The notes beneath the pieces were generated by a model that saw only the letters and a list, made by a program, of their open reading frames with translations, made no database searches and was not told where the DNA came from. Below, one piece after another: positions 51,106 through 58,708 of a DNA stretch of 64,000 nt. The first letter of the stretch is position 1. Every line of letters starts with the position of its first letter. The position numbers and the translations under genes are program-made. Source of the stretch: Catellatospora bangladeshensis (lineage in GTDB: Bacteria; Actinomycetota; Actinomycetes; Mycobacteriales; Micromonosporaceae); contig NZ_BONF01000028.1 of NCBI RefSeq assembly GCF_016862575.1, positions 1 to 64,000 on the forward strand, in the 5' to 3' direction.

Positions 51106-52665
51106 ATGAGATCGACGAGAATCGCCACGGGTGCGACAGCGGCCGTCGCCGCGCTGGTCGCGGCACAGCTCACCGCGGTGTCACCCGCCGCCGGGGCGGC
51201 GCCGATCGGGTACGCCTCGATCTACTCCGCCCGGGACCACGTCAACGAGCTGCGGATGGCCTGTGACGTGCCGCTGCCTGTGCACGGTGGCGGCGGGCGC
51301 GGGCACACCCGGTCCGACTTCGACGGCGACCTGTCCGAGGACATCGTCAGCTTCGGCACCAACGAGGTCACCGGCAACCGGCTGGTGGTCGTACGGCTCA
51401 CCGGGCAGCGCTGCGTCTTCTACGGCCCGGCGGTCAAGGACTCGATCGAGGCGGTCGCCACGGGCGACCTCGACCACGACGGCTTCGACGACCTCGTGCT
51501 CGGCATGCCGGGGCACGCCGCGGGCGCCGGGGCCGTGTGGGTGGTGCCCGGTTTCCAGGCGGGGCTCAACATCTCGTTCAGCACCTACTGGGAGCAGAAC
51601 ACCGAGGGCGTGCCGGGCGGCGGTAACGCGGGCGACCGCTTCGGCGCGGCGCTGGCCCTCGGCGACATCACCGGCGACGGGTACGCCGATCTGGCGATCG
51701 GCGCCCCCGGCGAGACGTCGGGGGCCTACCCGGGCGAGGGCGCGGTGACCGTGCTCTACGGCTCCGCCACCGGCCTGACCGTCACCGGCGCGCAGCGCTT
51801 CCACACCGGGCTGGCGAGCGTGCCCGGCGCGCCCGCCGGGCCGGACGAGAACTTCGGCCGGGCGCTGGCGATCGGCGACGTCACCGGTGACGGCAACGGC
51901 GACCTCGCGATCGGCTCGGCGGTCGGCGGCGGCAACGTGCTGCTGCTGCCCGGCACCGACGACGGCCTGGTCACCACCGGCGCCGACGTGGTCACCGGCA
52001 CGGAGCTGTCCTCCGCGAACGTGGTGGTGCACGGCTTCGGCACCCAGCTGACCGTCGCCGACGTCACCGGCGACGGCCTCGCCGAGGTCATCGCGGGCAC
52101 GCCGGACAGCGACGTCAAGGGCAAGGCCGCGGCCGGCGCCGTGGTCGTGCTGGAGGGCCGCCCCGGCGGCATCGCGGCGGCATCCCGGCAACTGCTCGGC
52201 CAGGGCAGCGCTCCGGGCATCCCGGGCACCCCGACCGCGGGCGACCGCTTCGGGGCCGCCGTCGCCACTGGCGAGATCAACGGCACCGCGCCGTTCGACC
52301 TGGCCATCGGAGCGCCGGGTGAGGACGTCTCGACCCACGCCGACGGCGGGGTGGTGGCGATCGTGCCGGGCGCGGCCGTGCTCGGCGCGGGCAGCACGCA
52401 GCTCAGCCTGTCCTCGATCGGCCTGACCAACCAGACGGACGGCCGGTTCGGCCAGTGGCTGACCGTGATCGACCGCTGGCACGACAACAATCAGGGTGAC
52501 CTGATCGTCGGGCATCCCGGCGCGACCGGCGGCACGCTGCCGCAGAACGGCGCGCTGTACATCTTCCAGGGCGTCCCCGGCGGGCAGCAGTTCGGCGAGC
52601 AGACCCCGGCCCACTACGTCCAGACGCCGACCGACGTCATCCTGGGCAGCTTCGGCCGCCCGTAG
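51106..52665 (+). CDS. Secreted FG-GAP (integrin-alpha-like) propeller protein
   Basis: A 519-residue exported protein with a signal peptide (about 1-33, cleavage near AGA/AP) and seven or so FG-GAP modules: DLDHDGFDDLVLGMPG, DITGDGYADLAIGAPGE, DVTGDGNGDLAIGS and DVTGDGLAEVIAGTP carry DxDxDG-like calcium loops. It should form a seven-bladed propeller, as in integrin alpha chains, and bind a ligand at the surface. No catalytic residues are recognised. ATG 51106 follows ACGGGGGCC. It is embedded in the fucose region between oppositely directed units, so fucose-linked surface binding is an idea only. Confidence 0.82.
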   Translation: MRSTRIATGATAAVAALVAAQLTAVSPAAGAAPIGYASIYSARDHVNELRMACDVPLPVHGGGGRGHTRSDFDGDLSEDIVSFGTNEVTGNRLVVVRLTGQRCVFYGPAVKDSIEAVATGDLDHDGFDDLVLGMPGHAAGAGAVWVVPGFQAGLNISFSTYWEQNTEGVPGGGNAGDRFGAALALGDITGDGYADLAIGAPGETSGAYPGEGAVTVLYGSATGLTVTGAQRFHTGLASVPGAPAGPDENFGRALAIGDVTGDGNGDLAIGSAVGGGNVLLLPGTDDGLVTTGADVVTGTELSSANVVVHGFGTQLTVADVTGDGLAEVIAGTPDSDVKGKAAAGAVVVLEGRPGGIAAASRQLLGQGSAPGIPGTPTAGDRFGAAVATGEINGTAPFDLAIGAPGEDVSTHADGGVVAIVPGAAVLGAGSTQLSLSSIGLTNQTDGRFGQWLTVIDRWHDNNQGDLIVGHPGATGGTLPQNGALYIFQGVPGGQQFGEQTPAHYVQTPTDVILGSFGRP

Positions 52666-52688
52666 GCGCCGCCGCACCCATGATCGAG

Positions 52689-52723
52689 GCTCCGTTCCCG
52701 CCGCTGAACAGCGGGAACGGAGC
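52689..52723. terminator. Bidirectional hairpin, family P5-like
   Basis: GCTCCGTTCCCG... 13-bp perfect arms (52689-52701, 52711-52723), 9-nt loop, between convergent genes. The flanks (ATGATCGAGGCTCC, GGAGCTTTG) resemble the palindrome at 61812-61867. Confidence 0.65.
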
Positions 52724-52743
52724 TTTGCCCGGCAAGGCGGCGG

Positions 52744-53481
52744 TCAGCGAACGAGGCGCAGGCCGCTCATCCCGCCGTCGACCGCGAGTGACGTGCCGGT
52801 GGTGGCGCCGGAGCGCGGCGAGGCCAGGTAGGCGACCGCCTCGGCGACCTCGTCCGCGGTGACCAGCCGCCCGGTGGGCTGGCGGGCCGCCAGCTTCCGC
52901 TTCTCCTCGGCCGGGTCGGCGGCGTCGGCCAGCAGCCGGGCCACCCACGGCGTGTCCACCGTGCCCGGTGCCACGCAGACCACCCGGATGCCCTCGCCGA
53001 CCAGATCGGCGGCCATGGCCAGGGTCAGCGCGTGCACCGCGCCCTTGGTCGCCGAGTAGACGGCCCGGTTCACCAGCCCGGCGCCGGCCGCGATCGACGA
53101 GATGTTGACGATCACGCCGCTCTTGGAGCCGCGCAGGTACGGCAGCGCGGCGCGGCTGGCCCGTGCCACGCCGACCACGTTGACGTCGAGGCAACGTTGC
53201 CATTCGTCGTCGCCGGCCTGCTCGACGGTGCCCACCGCGCTGATCCCGGCGCAGTTGACCAGGATGTCGAGGCTGCCGAGAGTGGCCACCACCCGGGCCA
53301 TCGCGTCGTCGAGGGACGCGGTGACGTCGGCGGTCACCGCGAGGTGCGGTCCGCCCTCGCCGGGCGCGCGGTCGAGGATCGCCACCGCCGCGCCGCGTGC
53401 GGCGAGCAGGTCCGCGACGGCCGCGCCGATGCCGGACGCGCCACCGGTGACGGCGGCGACCAGGCCTGCGTACTCAGACAT
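52744..53481 (-). CDS. SDR, probable 2-keto-3-deoxy-L-fuconate 4-dehydrogenase
   Basis: A 245-residue classical short-chain dehydrogenase: NAD-binding TGGASGIG (13-20), NCAG (about 80), active Ser in NISSIAAG and YSATK (Tyr-x3-Lys). The C-terminal [20 protein letters not shown] segment is common in sugar-acid SDRs. In the L-fucose route such an enzyme oxidises C4 of 2-keto-3-deoxy-L-fuconate before the FAH-type cleavage. The ATG overlaps the 3' end of the dehydratase gene by 8 bp, and the two run in one unit. Confidence 0.88.
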   Translation of the reverse strand: MSEYAGLVAAVTGGASGIGAAVADLLAARGAAVAILDRAPGEGGPHLAVTADVTASLDDAMARVVATLGSLDILVNCAGISAVGTVEQAGDDEWQRCLDVNVVGVARASRAALPYLRGSKSGVIVNISSIAAGAGLVNRAVYSATKGAVHALTLAMAADLVGEGIRVVCVAPGTVDTPWVARLLADAADPAEEKRKLAARQPTGRLVTADEVAEAVAYLASPRSGATTGTSLAVDGGMSGLRLVR

Positions 53482-54781
53482 CTTTCCACTCCGGGCCGTC
53501 GGGGAAGGCGTAGCGGGTGAGCGACTCCTCGTGCATGCGGGCCGAGAAGCCTGGCGCGACCGGCGCGGCGTAGCGGCCGTTCACGATGCGCACCGGGTCG
53601 GCGAAGTGCTCGTGCAGGTGGTCCACGTACTCGATCATCCGGCCGGACAGGGACGCCGACACGGACGTGTAGTCGAAGAAGGACAGGTGCTGCACCAGCT
53701 CGCACAGGCCGACTCCGCCCGCGTGCGGGCACACCGGCTTGCCGAACGCGGCCGCCATCAGCAGGATCGCGAGGTTCTCGTTGACCCCGGCGACCCGGGC
53801 CGAGTCGATCTGCACGACGTCCACCGCGTCGGCCTGGAGCAGCTGCTTGAACATGATGCGGTTGTGCACGTGCTCGCCGGTGGCGACCCGGATCGGGCTG
53901 CCGCCGGGCCCGGCGTGCGCCAGGCCGGTGCGGATCGCGGCGTGCCCGAGGATCTCGTCGGGGCTGGTCGGCTCCTCGATCCAGTACGGCCCCAGGTGGC
54001 CGAGCGCGGACACCCAGCCGATCGCCTCGCCGACGCCCCACCGCTGGTTGGCGTCGATGCCGATCGGGAAGTCCGGGCCGAGCGCCTCGCGGGCGGCGGT
54101 GAAGCGGCGCAGGTCGTCGTGCAGGTCCGCGCCGACCTTCAGCTTCACCATGGCGAAGCCGTCGGCCTGGGCGCGCAGCGCGCGGCGGGTCACCTTCGCG
54201 TCGTCGTAGCCGAGCCAGCCCGCCGACGTGGTGTATGCCGGGTAGCCGCCGGCCAGCAGCTCCTCGGCTCGCTCGGCGCGGCCGGGCAGCCGGTCGGCGA
54301 GCAGGTCGCGCGCGGCGGCCGGGGTGAGCGCGTCGGTGAGGTAGCGCCAGTCCACACAGTCCACGATGGTGTCCGGGGACAGGCTGGTGAGGTACTGCCA
54401 CAGCGGCAGCCCCGCGCGGCGGGCGGCCAGGTCCCACGCGGCGTTGATGACGGCCCCGGCGGCCAGGTGCATGACCCCCTTCTCCGGCCCCAGCCAGCGC
54501 AGCTGCGAGTCGTGGGTCAGCCGCCGGCTGAACTCGCCGAGGTCGAGGGTGTCCACTTCGCGTCCCACCACATATGGTGCAAGCGCTGCGATCGCCGCGG
54601 CGCAGATGTCGTTGCCCCGCCCGATGGTGAAGGTGAAACCGTGCCCGTCGGTCTCGCCGTCGGTGACGAGCTCGATGTAGGCGGCCGAGTAGTCGGGGTC
54701 GGGGTTCATCGCGTCGGAGCCGTCGAGGCTGCGGGAGGTGGGGAAGCGGATGTCGCGTACGCGCAGATCAATGACCTTCAT
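53474..54781 (-). CDS. L-fuconate dehydratase (enolase superfamily)
   Basis: A 435-residue mandelate-racemase-subgroup enzyme that removes water from L-fuconate to give 2-keto-3-deoxy-L-fuconate. The acid-base Lys motif MVKLKVG, metal ligands in [19 protein letters not shown] and ATGEHVHN, and the His of CPHAGGVGL lie in the usual order in a TIM barrel. The N-terminal [26 protein letters not shown] is characteristic of fuconate dehydratases and long for the superfamily. Length matches characterised enzymes (about 430-440). It is preceded by the second TAGGATC dyad, shared with the divergent lldE unit. Confidence 0.93.
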   Translation of the reverse strand: MKVIDLRVRDIRFPTSRSLDGSDAMNPDPDYSAAYIELVTDGETDGHGFTFTIGRGNDICAAAIAALAPYVVGREVDTLDLGEFSRRLTHDSQLRWLGPEKGVMHLAAGAVINAAWDLAARRAGLPLWQYLTSLSPDTIVDCVDWRYLTDALTPAAARDLLADRLPGRAERAEELLAGGYPAYTTSAGWLGYDDAKVTRRALRAQADGFAMVKLKVGADLHDDLRRFTAAREALGPDFPIGIDANQRWGVGEAIGWVSALGHLGPYWIEEPTSPDEILGHAAIRTGLAHAGPGGSPIRVATGEHVHNRIMFKQLLQADAVDVVQIDSARVAGVNENLAILLMAAAFGKPVCPHAGGVGLCELVQHLSFFDYTSVSASLSGRMIEYVDHLHEHFADPVRIVNGRYAAPVAPGFSARMHEESLTRYAFPDGPEWKDV

Positions 54782-54846
54782 CGCACGGCGCCCCGGGGTG
54801 GGGAGTGACGCGTCGGCATGTGATTGCTCCTTCCGGCTACATCATG

Positions 54847-54860
54847 GATCCTATAGGATC
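54847..54860. promoter_or_regulatory. Predicted GntR operator 2
   Basis: GATCCTA directly followed by TAGGATC (perfect 14-bp dyad) between divergent dehydratase and lldE genes. It shares TATAGGATCTA with operator 1 at 49194-49210. It would let the GntR protein control both directions at once. Confidence 0.7.
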
Positions 54861-54904
54861 TAGCCCCAAGAGCAAGACACCGTCCAGAGAGGGGGATCGC
54901 CCGC

Positions 54905-55585
54905 ATGCGGATCGCACTGTTCGTCACATGCCTCAACGACGCGCTCTTCCCGCGCGCCGGGATCGCCACGGTGACGGTGCTGGAACGCCTCGGCCACACC
55001 GTGTCGTTCCCGCAGGCCCAGTCGTGCTGCGGCCAGATGCACGCCAACACCGGCTACGCCGCGCCCGCCCGCACCCTGGAGCGCCTCACCGAGCAGGCGT
55101 TCGCCGGCCACGACGTGATCGTCTCGCCGTCCGGCTCCTGCGTCGCCCACCTGCGCGCGCACACCTCGCTGCCCGTCTACGAACTGTCCGAGCTGCTCAT
55201 CGACGTGCTCGGCGTGACGGACGTCGGCGCGACCTTCCCGCACCGCGTCACCTACCATCCCACCTGCCACGGCCTGCGCGTGCTGCGCCTGGCCGACCGC
55301 CCCGAGACCCTGCTGCGCGCGGTGCGCGGCCTGGAGCTGATCGACCTCCCCGAGGCCGACCAGTGCTGCGGCTTCGGCGGCACCTTCGCCCTCAAGAACA
55401 GCGACGTCTCTGCCGCCATGGTCACCGACAAGTGCCGCAACGCCACCGCCACCGGCGCCGACTACCTCGCCGCCGCCGACAACTCCTGCCTCTCCCACAT
55501 CGGCGGCGCCCTGGCCCGCCACCCCGCCGCCCCCACCCCGATCCACTACGCCGAAATCCTCGCCTCAACCGGCCCCGCCTCATGA
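54905..55585 (+). CDS. lldE: L-lactate utilisation protein LldE (LutA)
   Basis: A 226-residue subunit of the LldEFG (LutABC) L-lactate dehydrogenase complex. Two CCG domains are present: FVTCLNDALFP with QSCCGQMHAN, then YHPTCHGLRVLR with DQCCGFGGTFALK, Cys ligands for an unusual iron-sulfur cluster. It passes electrons from lactate oxidation to the membrane. ATG follows AGAGAGGGGG. It heads a unit lldE-lldF-lldG-AKR-AOR whose job here is to oxidise the L-lactate released from L-fucose. Confidence 0.92.
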   Translation: MRIALFVTCLNDALFPRAGIATVTVLERLGHTVSFPQAQSCCGQMHANTGYAAPARTLERLTEQAFAGHDVIVSPSGSCVAHLRAHTSLPVYELSELLIDVLGVTDVGATFPHRVTYHPTCHGLRVLRLADRPETLLRAVRGLELIDLPEADQCCGFGGTFALKNSDVSAAMVTDKCRNATATGADYLAAADNSCLSHIGGALARHPAAPTPIHYAEILASTGPAS

Positions 55586-55617
55586 CCGCCCCGACCGCCA
55601 CCGCCCTCTCCCGCGCT

Positions 55618-55684
55618 GATCTTGCGCGGACTGTGGGTGCGACACGCACTATCCGGGCGAAAGGGCAACAGTTCGCGCAAGATC
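55618..55684. repeat. Inverted repeat P1 copy 3, inside the lld operon
   Basis: 17-bp arms GATCTTGCGCGGACTGT and ACAGTTCGCGCAAGATC (one mismatch) with a 33-nt loop that matches 40472-40543 and the reverse of 1245-1319. It lies in the 121-bp gap between lldE and lldF, where a full terminator would cut the operon. It may instead set the relative amount of LldE. Confidence 0.8.
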
Positions 55685-55706
55685 GTCGTGATCATGGGGG
55701 TACGCC

Positions 55707-57137
55707 GTGAGCAGGGAGCTGCCGATCGTGGCGGGGGAGGCGTTTGCTGAGGCGGCGCGGCGGGAGCTGGGCGACGCGCAGTTGCGGGCGAACCTGGGGC
55801 GGGCCACCCGGACCATCCGTGACAAGCGGGCCCGGGTCGTGGCCGAGGTGCCCGACTGGGAGGCGCTGCGCGACCGGGCCGCAGCCGTCAAGGACGACGT
55901 CATCGCCCGGCTGCCGAAGCTGCTGACGCAGTTCGAGCAGGCCGTCACGGCGGCGGGCGCGACCGTGCATCATGCCCGCGACGCCGCGCAAGCCAACGCG
56001 ATCGTCACCGAGCTGGTCAGAGCCGAGCAGGCCGACCAGGTTGTGAAGATCAAGTCGATGGCGACCCAGGAGATCGGGCTCAACGAGGCACTGGAGGCCG
56101 CGGGCATCACGCCGATCGAGACCGACCTCGCCGAGCTGATCGTGCAGCTCGCCGACGACACCCCGTCGCACATCCTGGTCCCGGCGATCCACTACAACCG
56201 CAGCCAGATCCGTGAGCTGTTCGCGCGGCGGATGCCCGGCTTCACCGCCGCGTCCGACGAGCCCGCGGTGCTCGCCGGGGCCGCGCGGGAGTACCTGCGC
56301 CGCACCTTCCTCGCCGCGAAGGTGGCGGTGTGCGGGGCGAACTTCGCCGTCGCGGAGACCGGCTCGCTGGTCATCGTCGAGTCCGAGGGCAACGGCCGCA
56401 TGTGCCTGACCCTGCCGGAGACGCTGATCGCCGTGGTCGGGGTGGAGAAGCTGCTGCCCCGCTTCGCCGACCTGGGCGACTTCCTGCGGCTGCTGCCGCG
56501 CTCGTCGACCGGCGAGCGGATGAACCCGTACACCTCGATCTTCACCGGGGTGACGCCCGGCGACGGGCCGCGGCGGCTGCACGTGGTGCTGCTGGACAAC
56601 GGGCGGACCACGGTCGCGCAGGACCCGGTGGGCCGGGCCGCGCTGCGCTGCATCCGCTGCTCGGCCTGTCTGAACGTGTGCCCGGTGTACGAGCGCGCGG
56701 GCGGCCACGCCTACGGCTCCGTCTACCCCGGGCCGATCGGCGCGATCCTGTCGCCGCAGCTCACCGGCCAGGACGCGGGCTTCAACCGCACCCTGCCGTA
56801 CGCCTCGACGCTCTGCGGGGCCTGCTACGACGTCTGCCCCGTGAAGATCAATATCCCGGAGATCCTGATCCACCTGCGCCAGACCGGCCCCAAACCGGCC
56901 GCCGAGCGCGCCGCGATGGCCTCGCTGAGCTGGGTCATGCGCGACCGCCGCCGCTGGCGCCTGGCGCTGCGGGCCGCCCGCACCGGCAGCGCGCCGCTGC
57001 GTGCGCTGACCCGCCGCCGGGGCGGCACCCTGCACCGGGCCCCGTGGCCGCTGTCGGCGTGGACCCGCCACCGCGACGCCCCGCTGCCCGCAGCCGAGAC
57101 GTTCCGTGACTGGTGGAGGCGCACCCATGAGTCCTGA
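55707..57137 (+). CDS. lldF: L-lactate utilisation iron-sulfur protein LldF (LutB)
   Basis: A 476-residue ferredoxin-like subunit. An N-terminal LUD domain (about 60-300: AVTAAGATVHHARDAAQANAIV, TGSLVIVESEGNGRM) is followed by two [4Fe-4S] motifs: C315, C318, C321 and C325 in CIRCSACLNVCPVYE, and C370, C373 and C377 in CGACYDVCPV. A basic C-terminus probably contacts the membrane or partner. GTG start. It ends 11 bp inside lldG, so the two are coupled. Confidence 0.93.
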   Translation: MSRELPIVAGEAFAEAARRELGDAQLRANLGRATRTIRDKRARVVAEVPDWEALRDRAAAVKDDVIARLPKLLTQFEQAVTAAGATVHHARDAAQANAIVTELVRAEQADQVVKIKSMATQEIGLNEALEAAGITPIETDLAELIVQLADDTPSHILVPAIHYNRSQIRELFARRMPGFTAASDEPAVLAGAAREYLRRTFLAAKVAVCGANFAVAETGSLVIVESEGNGRMCLTLPETLIAVVGVEKLLPRFADLGDFLRLLPRSSTGERMNPYTSIFTGVTPGDGPRRLHVVLLDNGRTTVAQDPVGRAALRCIRCSACLNVCPVYERAGGHAYGSVYPGPIGAILSPQLTGQDAGFNRTLPYASTLCGACYDVCPVKINIPEILIHLRQTGPKPAAERAAMASLSWVMRDRRRWRLALRAARTGSAPLRALTRRRGGTLHRAPWPLSAWTRHRDAPLPAAETFRDWWRRTHES

Positions 57138-57690
57138 CCTGCCGTTGCTGTTCGCCGAGCGGGCCGGGGACTACCGCGCCGGGATCCACCACTGCACCGC
57201 GGCCGAGCTGCGCGAGGTGCTGGCCCGGCTGCTGTCCGCCGCGTCCCGGGTGGTGATCCCGCCCGGCCTGCCGCAGGAGTGGATCGACGGACTGACCGTG
57301 CCGCTGCTGCTCGACGGCGCCTCGCCCGCGGGCCCGGCCGGGTCCGGCGCGGCCGCGCCGATCACCGGCCTGACCGCCGCGGACCTGGACGCCCCCGGCG
57401 TCTCGGTGCTGACCGGCTGCGCGGTGGCGATCGCGGAGACCGGCACCATCGTGCTCGACGCCGGGGCCGGGCAGGGCCGGCGGCTGCTGACCCTGGTCCC
57501 GGACCACCACGTCTGTGTCGTACGCGACGCGCAGGTCGTCGCCGACGTGCCCGACATGATCACCGCGCTGCCCGATCCCACCCGTCCTTTGACGATGATC
57601 TCCGGGCCGTCGGCCACCAGCGACATCGAGCTCAACCGGGTCGAGGGCGTGCACGGGCCGCGCCGCCTCGACATCGTCTGCGTCCACTGA
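57127..57690 (+). CDS. lldG: L-lactate utilisation protein LldG (LutC)
   Basis: A 187-residue LUD-domain subunit of the lactate complex: TAADLDAPGVSVLTGCAVAIAETGTIVLDAG and TMISGPSATSDIELNRVEGVHGPR are typical of LutC, the latter close to the family's end. ATG 57127 lies within the last codons of lldF. Together LldE, F and G replace a flavin L-lactate dehydrogenase. Confidence 0.92.
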   Translation: MSPDLPLLFAERAGDYRAGIHHCTAAELREVLARLLSAASRVVIPPGLPQEWIDGLTVPLLLDGASPAGPAGSGAAAPITGLTAADLDAPGVSVLTGCAVAIAETGTIVLDAGAGQGRRLLTLVPDHHVCVVRDAQVVADVPDMITALPDPTRPLTMISGPSATSDIELNRVEGVHGPRRLDIVCVH

Positions 57691-57712
57691 CCGACCCGAG
57701 GGAAGGCACCCC

Positions 57713-58708
57713 ATGACGAATCCGCTCGGCAGCTCCACCGTGGCGGTCAGCCCGCTCGGCCTCGGCGCGGCGTCCATCGGCAACCTCTACCGCGCCGTGC
57801 CCGACGACCAGGCCGCCGCGACCGTCGCCGCCGCCTGGGACGCGGGCGTGCGCTACTTCGACACCGCCCCGCACTACGGCCTGGGCCTGTCCGAGCAGCG
57901 CCTGGGCCGGGGACTGGCCGCGTATCCGCGCGACGCGTACGCGCTGTCCACCAAGGTCGGCCGTATCCTCGTCGACGATCCCGACGGCACCGGCGACGAC
58001 CTGGCCAACGGCTTCGCGGTGCCCGCGACGCGGCGGCGGGTGTGGGACTTCAGCGCCGGCGGCGTACGCCGCAGCATCGGCGACAGCCTCGCCCGGCTCG
58101 GCCTGGACCGCATCGACATCGTGCTCATGCACGACCCCGACGAGAGCCCGGACGCCGAGCAGGCGCTGCGCGAGGCGTACCCGGCGCTGGACGCGCTGCG
58201 CCGCGAGGGCGTGATCGGCGCGGTCGGCGTCGGCTCCAAGGACCCCGGCGTCCTGGCCCGGTTCGCGACCGAGACCGACGTGGACGTGCTCATGATCGCC
58301 GGGCGGTACACCCTGCTGGAGCAGCCCGCCCTCGACGACGTCCTGCCCACCTGCGTCAAGCGCGGCATCAGCGTGGTGAACGTGGGCGTGTTCAACAGCG
58401 GCCTGCTCGCCGTCGAGTGGCCCGACGAGACCCGCCCGTACGAGTACGGCACCGCCCCCGCCGAGGTCCTCGCCCGCGCCCAGGGCATCGCGACCGCCTG
58501 CCGCCGGCACGGCGTCACCCTGCCCCAGGCCGCGCTCGCCTTCGCCGCCGCCCACCCGGCCGTGGCGTCCGTGGTAGTCGGCGCGGGCAAGCCCGGTCAC
58601 ATCGAGCGCAGCGCCGACTGGTTCGCCCAGCCCGCCCCGCCCGCCGCGCTGTGGGCCGACCTGGTCGCCGAGGGCCTGCTGCGCCCCGACGCCCCCGTCC
58701 CCGCATGA
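57713..58708 (+). CDS. Aldo/keto reductase, probable L-fucose dehydrogenase
   Basis: A 331-residue AKR with the catalytic set Asp/Tyr in FDTAPHYGLGLSEQRLG, Lys in LSTKVGR and His in IVLMHDPDE. The sequence type (GLGAASIGNLY, insertion around LVDDPDGTGDD) matches D-threo-aldose 1-dehydrogenases, which oxidise L-fucose to fuconolactone with NAD(P). It would thus start the pathway completed by the genes at 49-55 kb. Ribosome site GAGGGAAGG. The stop overlaps the ATG of the aldehyde-oxidoreductase-like gene. Confidence 0.87.
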   Translation: MTNPLGSSTVAVSPLGLGAASIGNLYRAVPDDQAAATVAAAWDAGVRYFDTAPHYGLGLSEQRLGRGLAAYPRDAYALSTKVGRILVDDPDGTGDDLANGFAVPATRRRVWDFSAGGVRRSIGDSLARLGLDRIDIVLMHDPDESPDAEQALREAYPALDALRREGVIGAVGVGSKDPGVLARFATETDVDVLMIAGRYTLLEQPALDDVLPTCVKRGISVVNVGVFNSGLLAVEWPDETRPYEYGTAPAEVLARAQGIATACRRHGVTLPQAALAFAAAHPAVASVVVGAGKPGHIERSADWFAQPAPPAALWADLVAEGLLRPDAPVPA

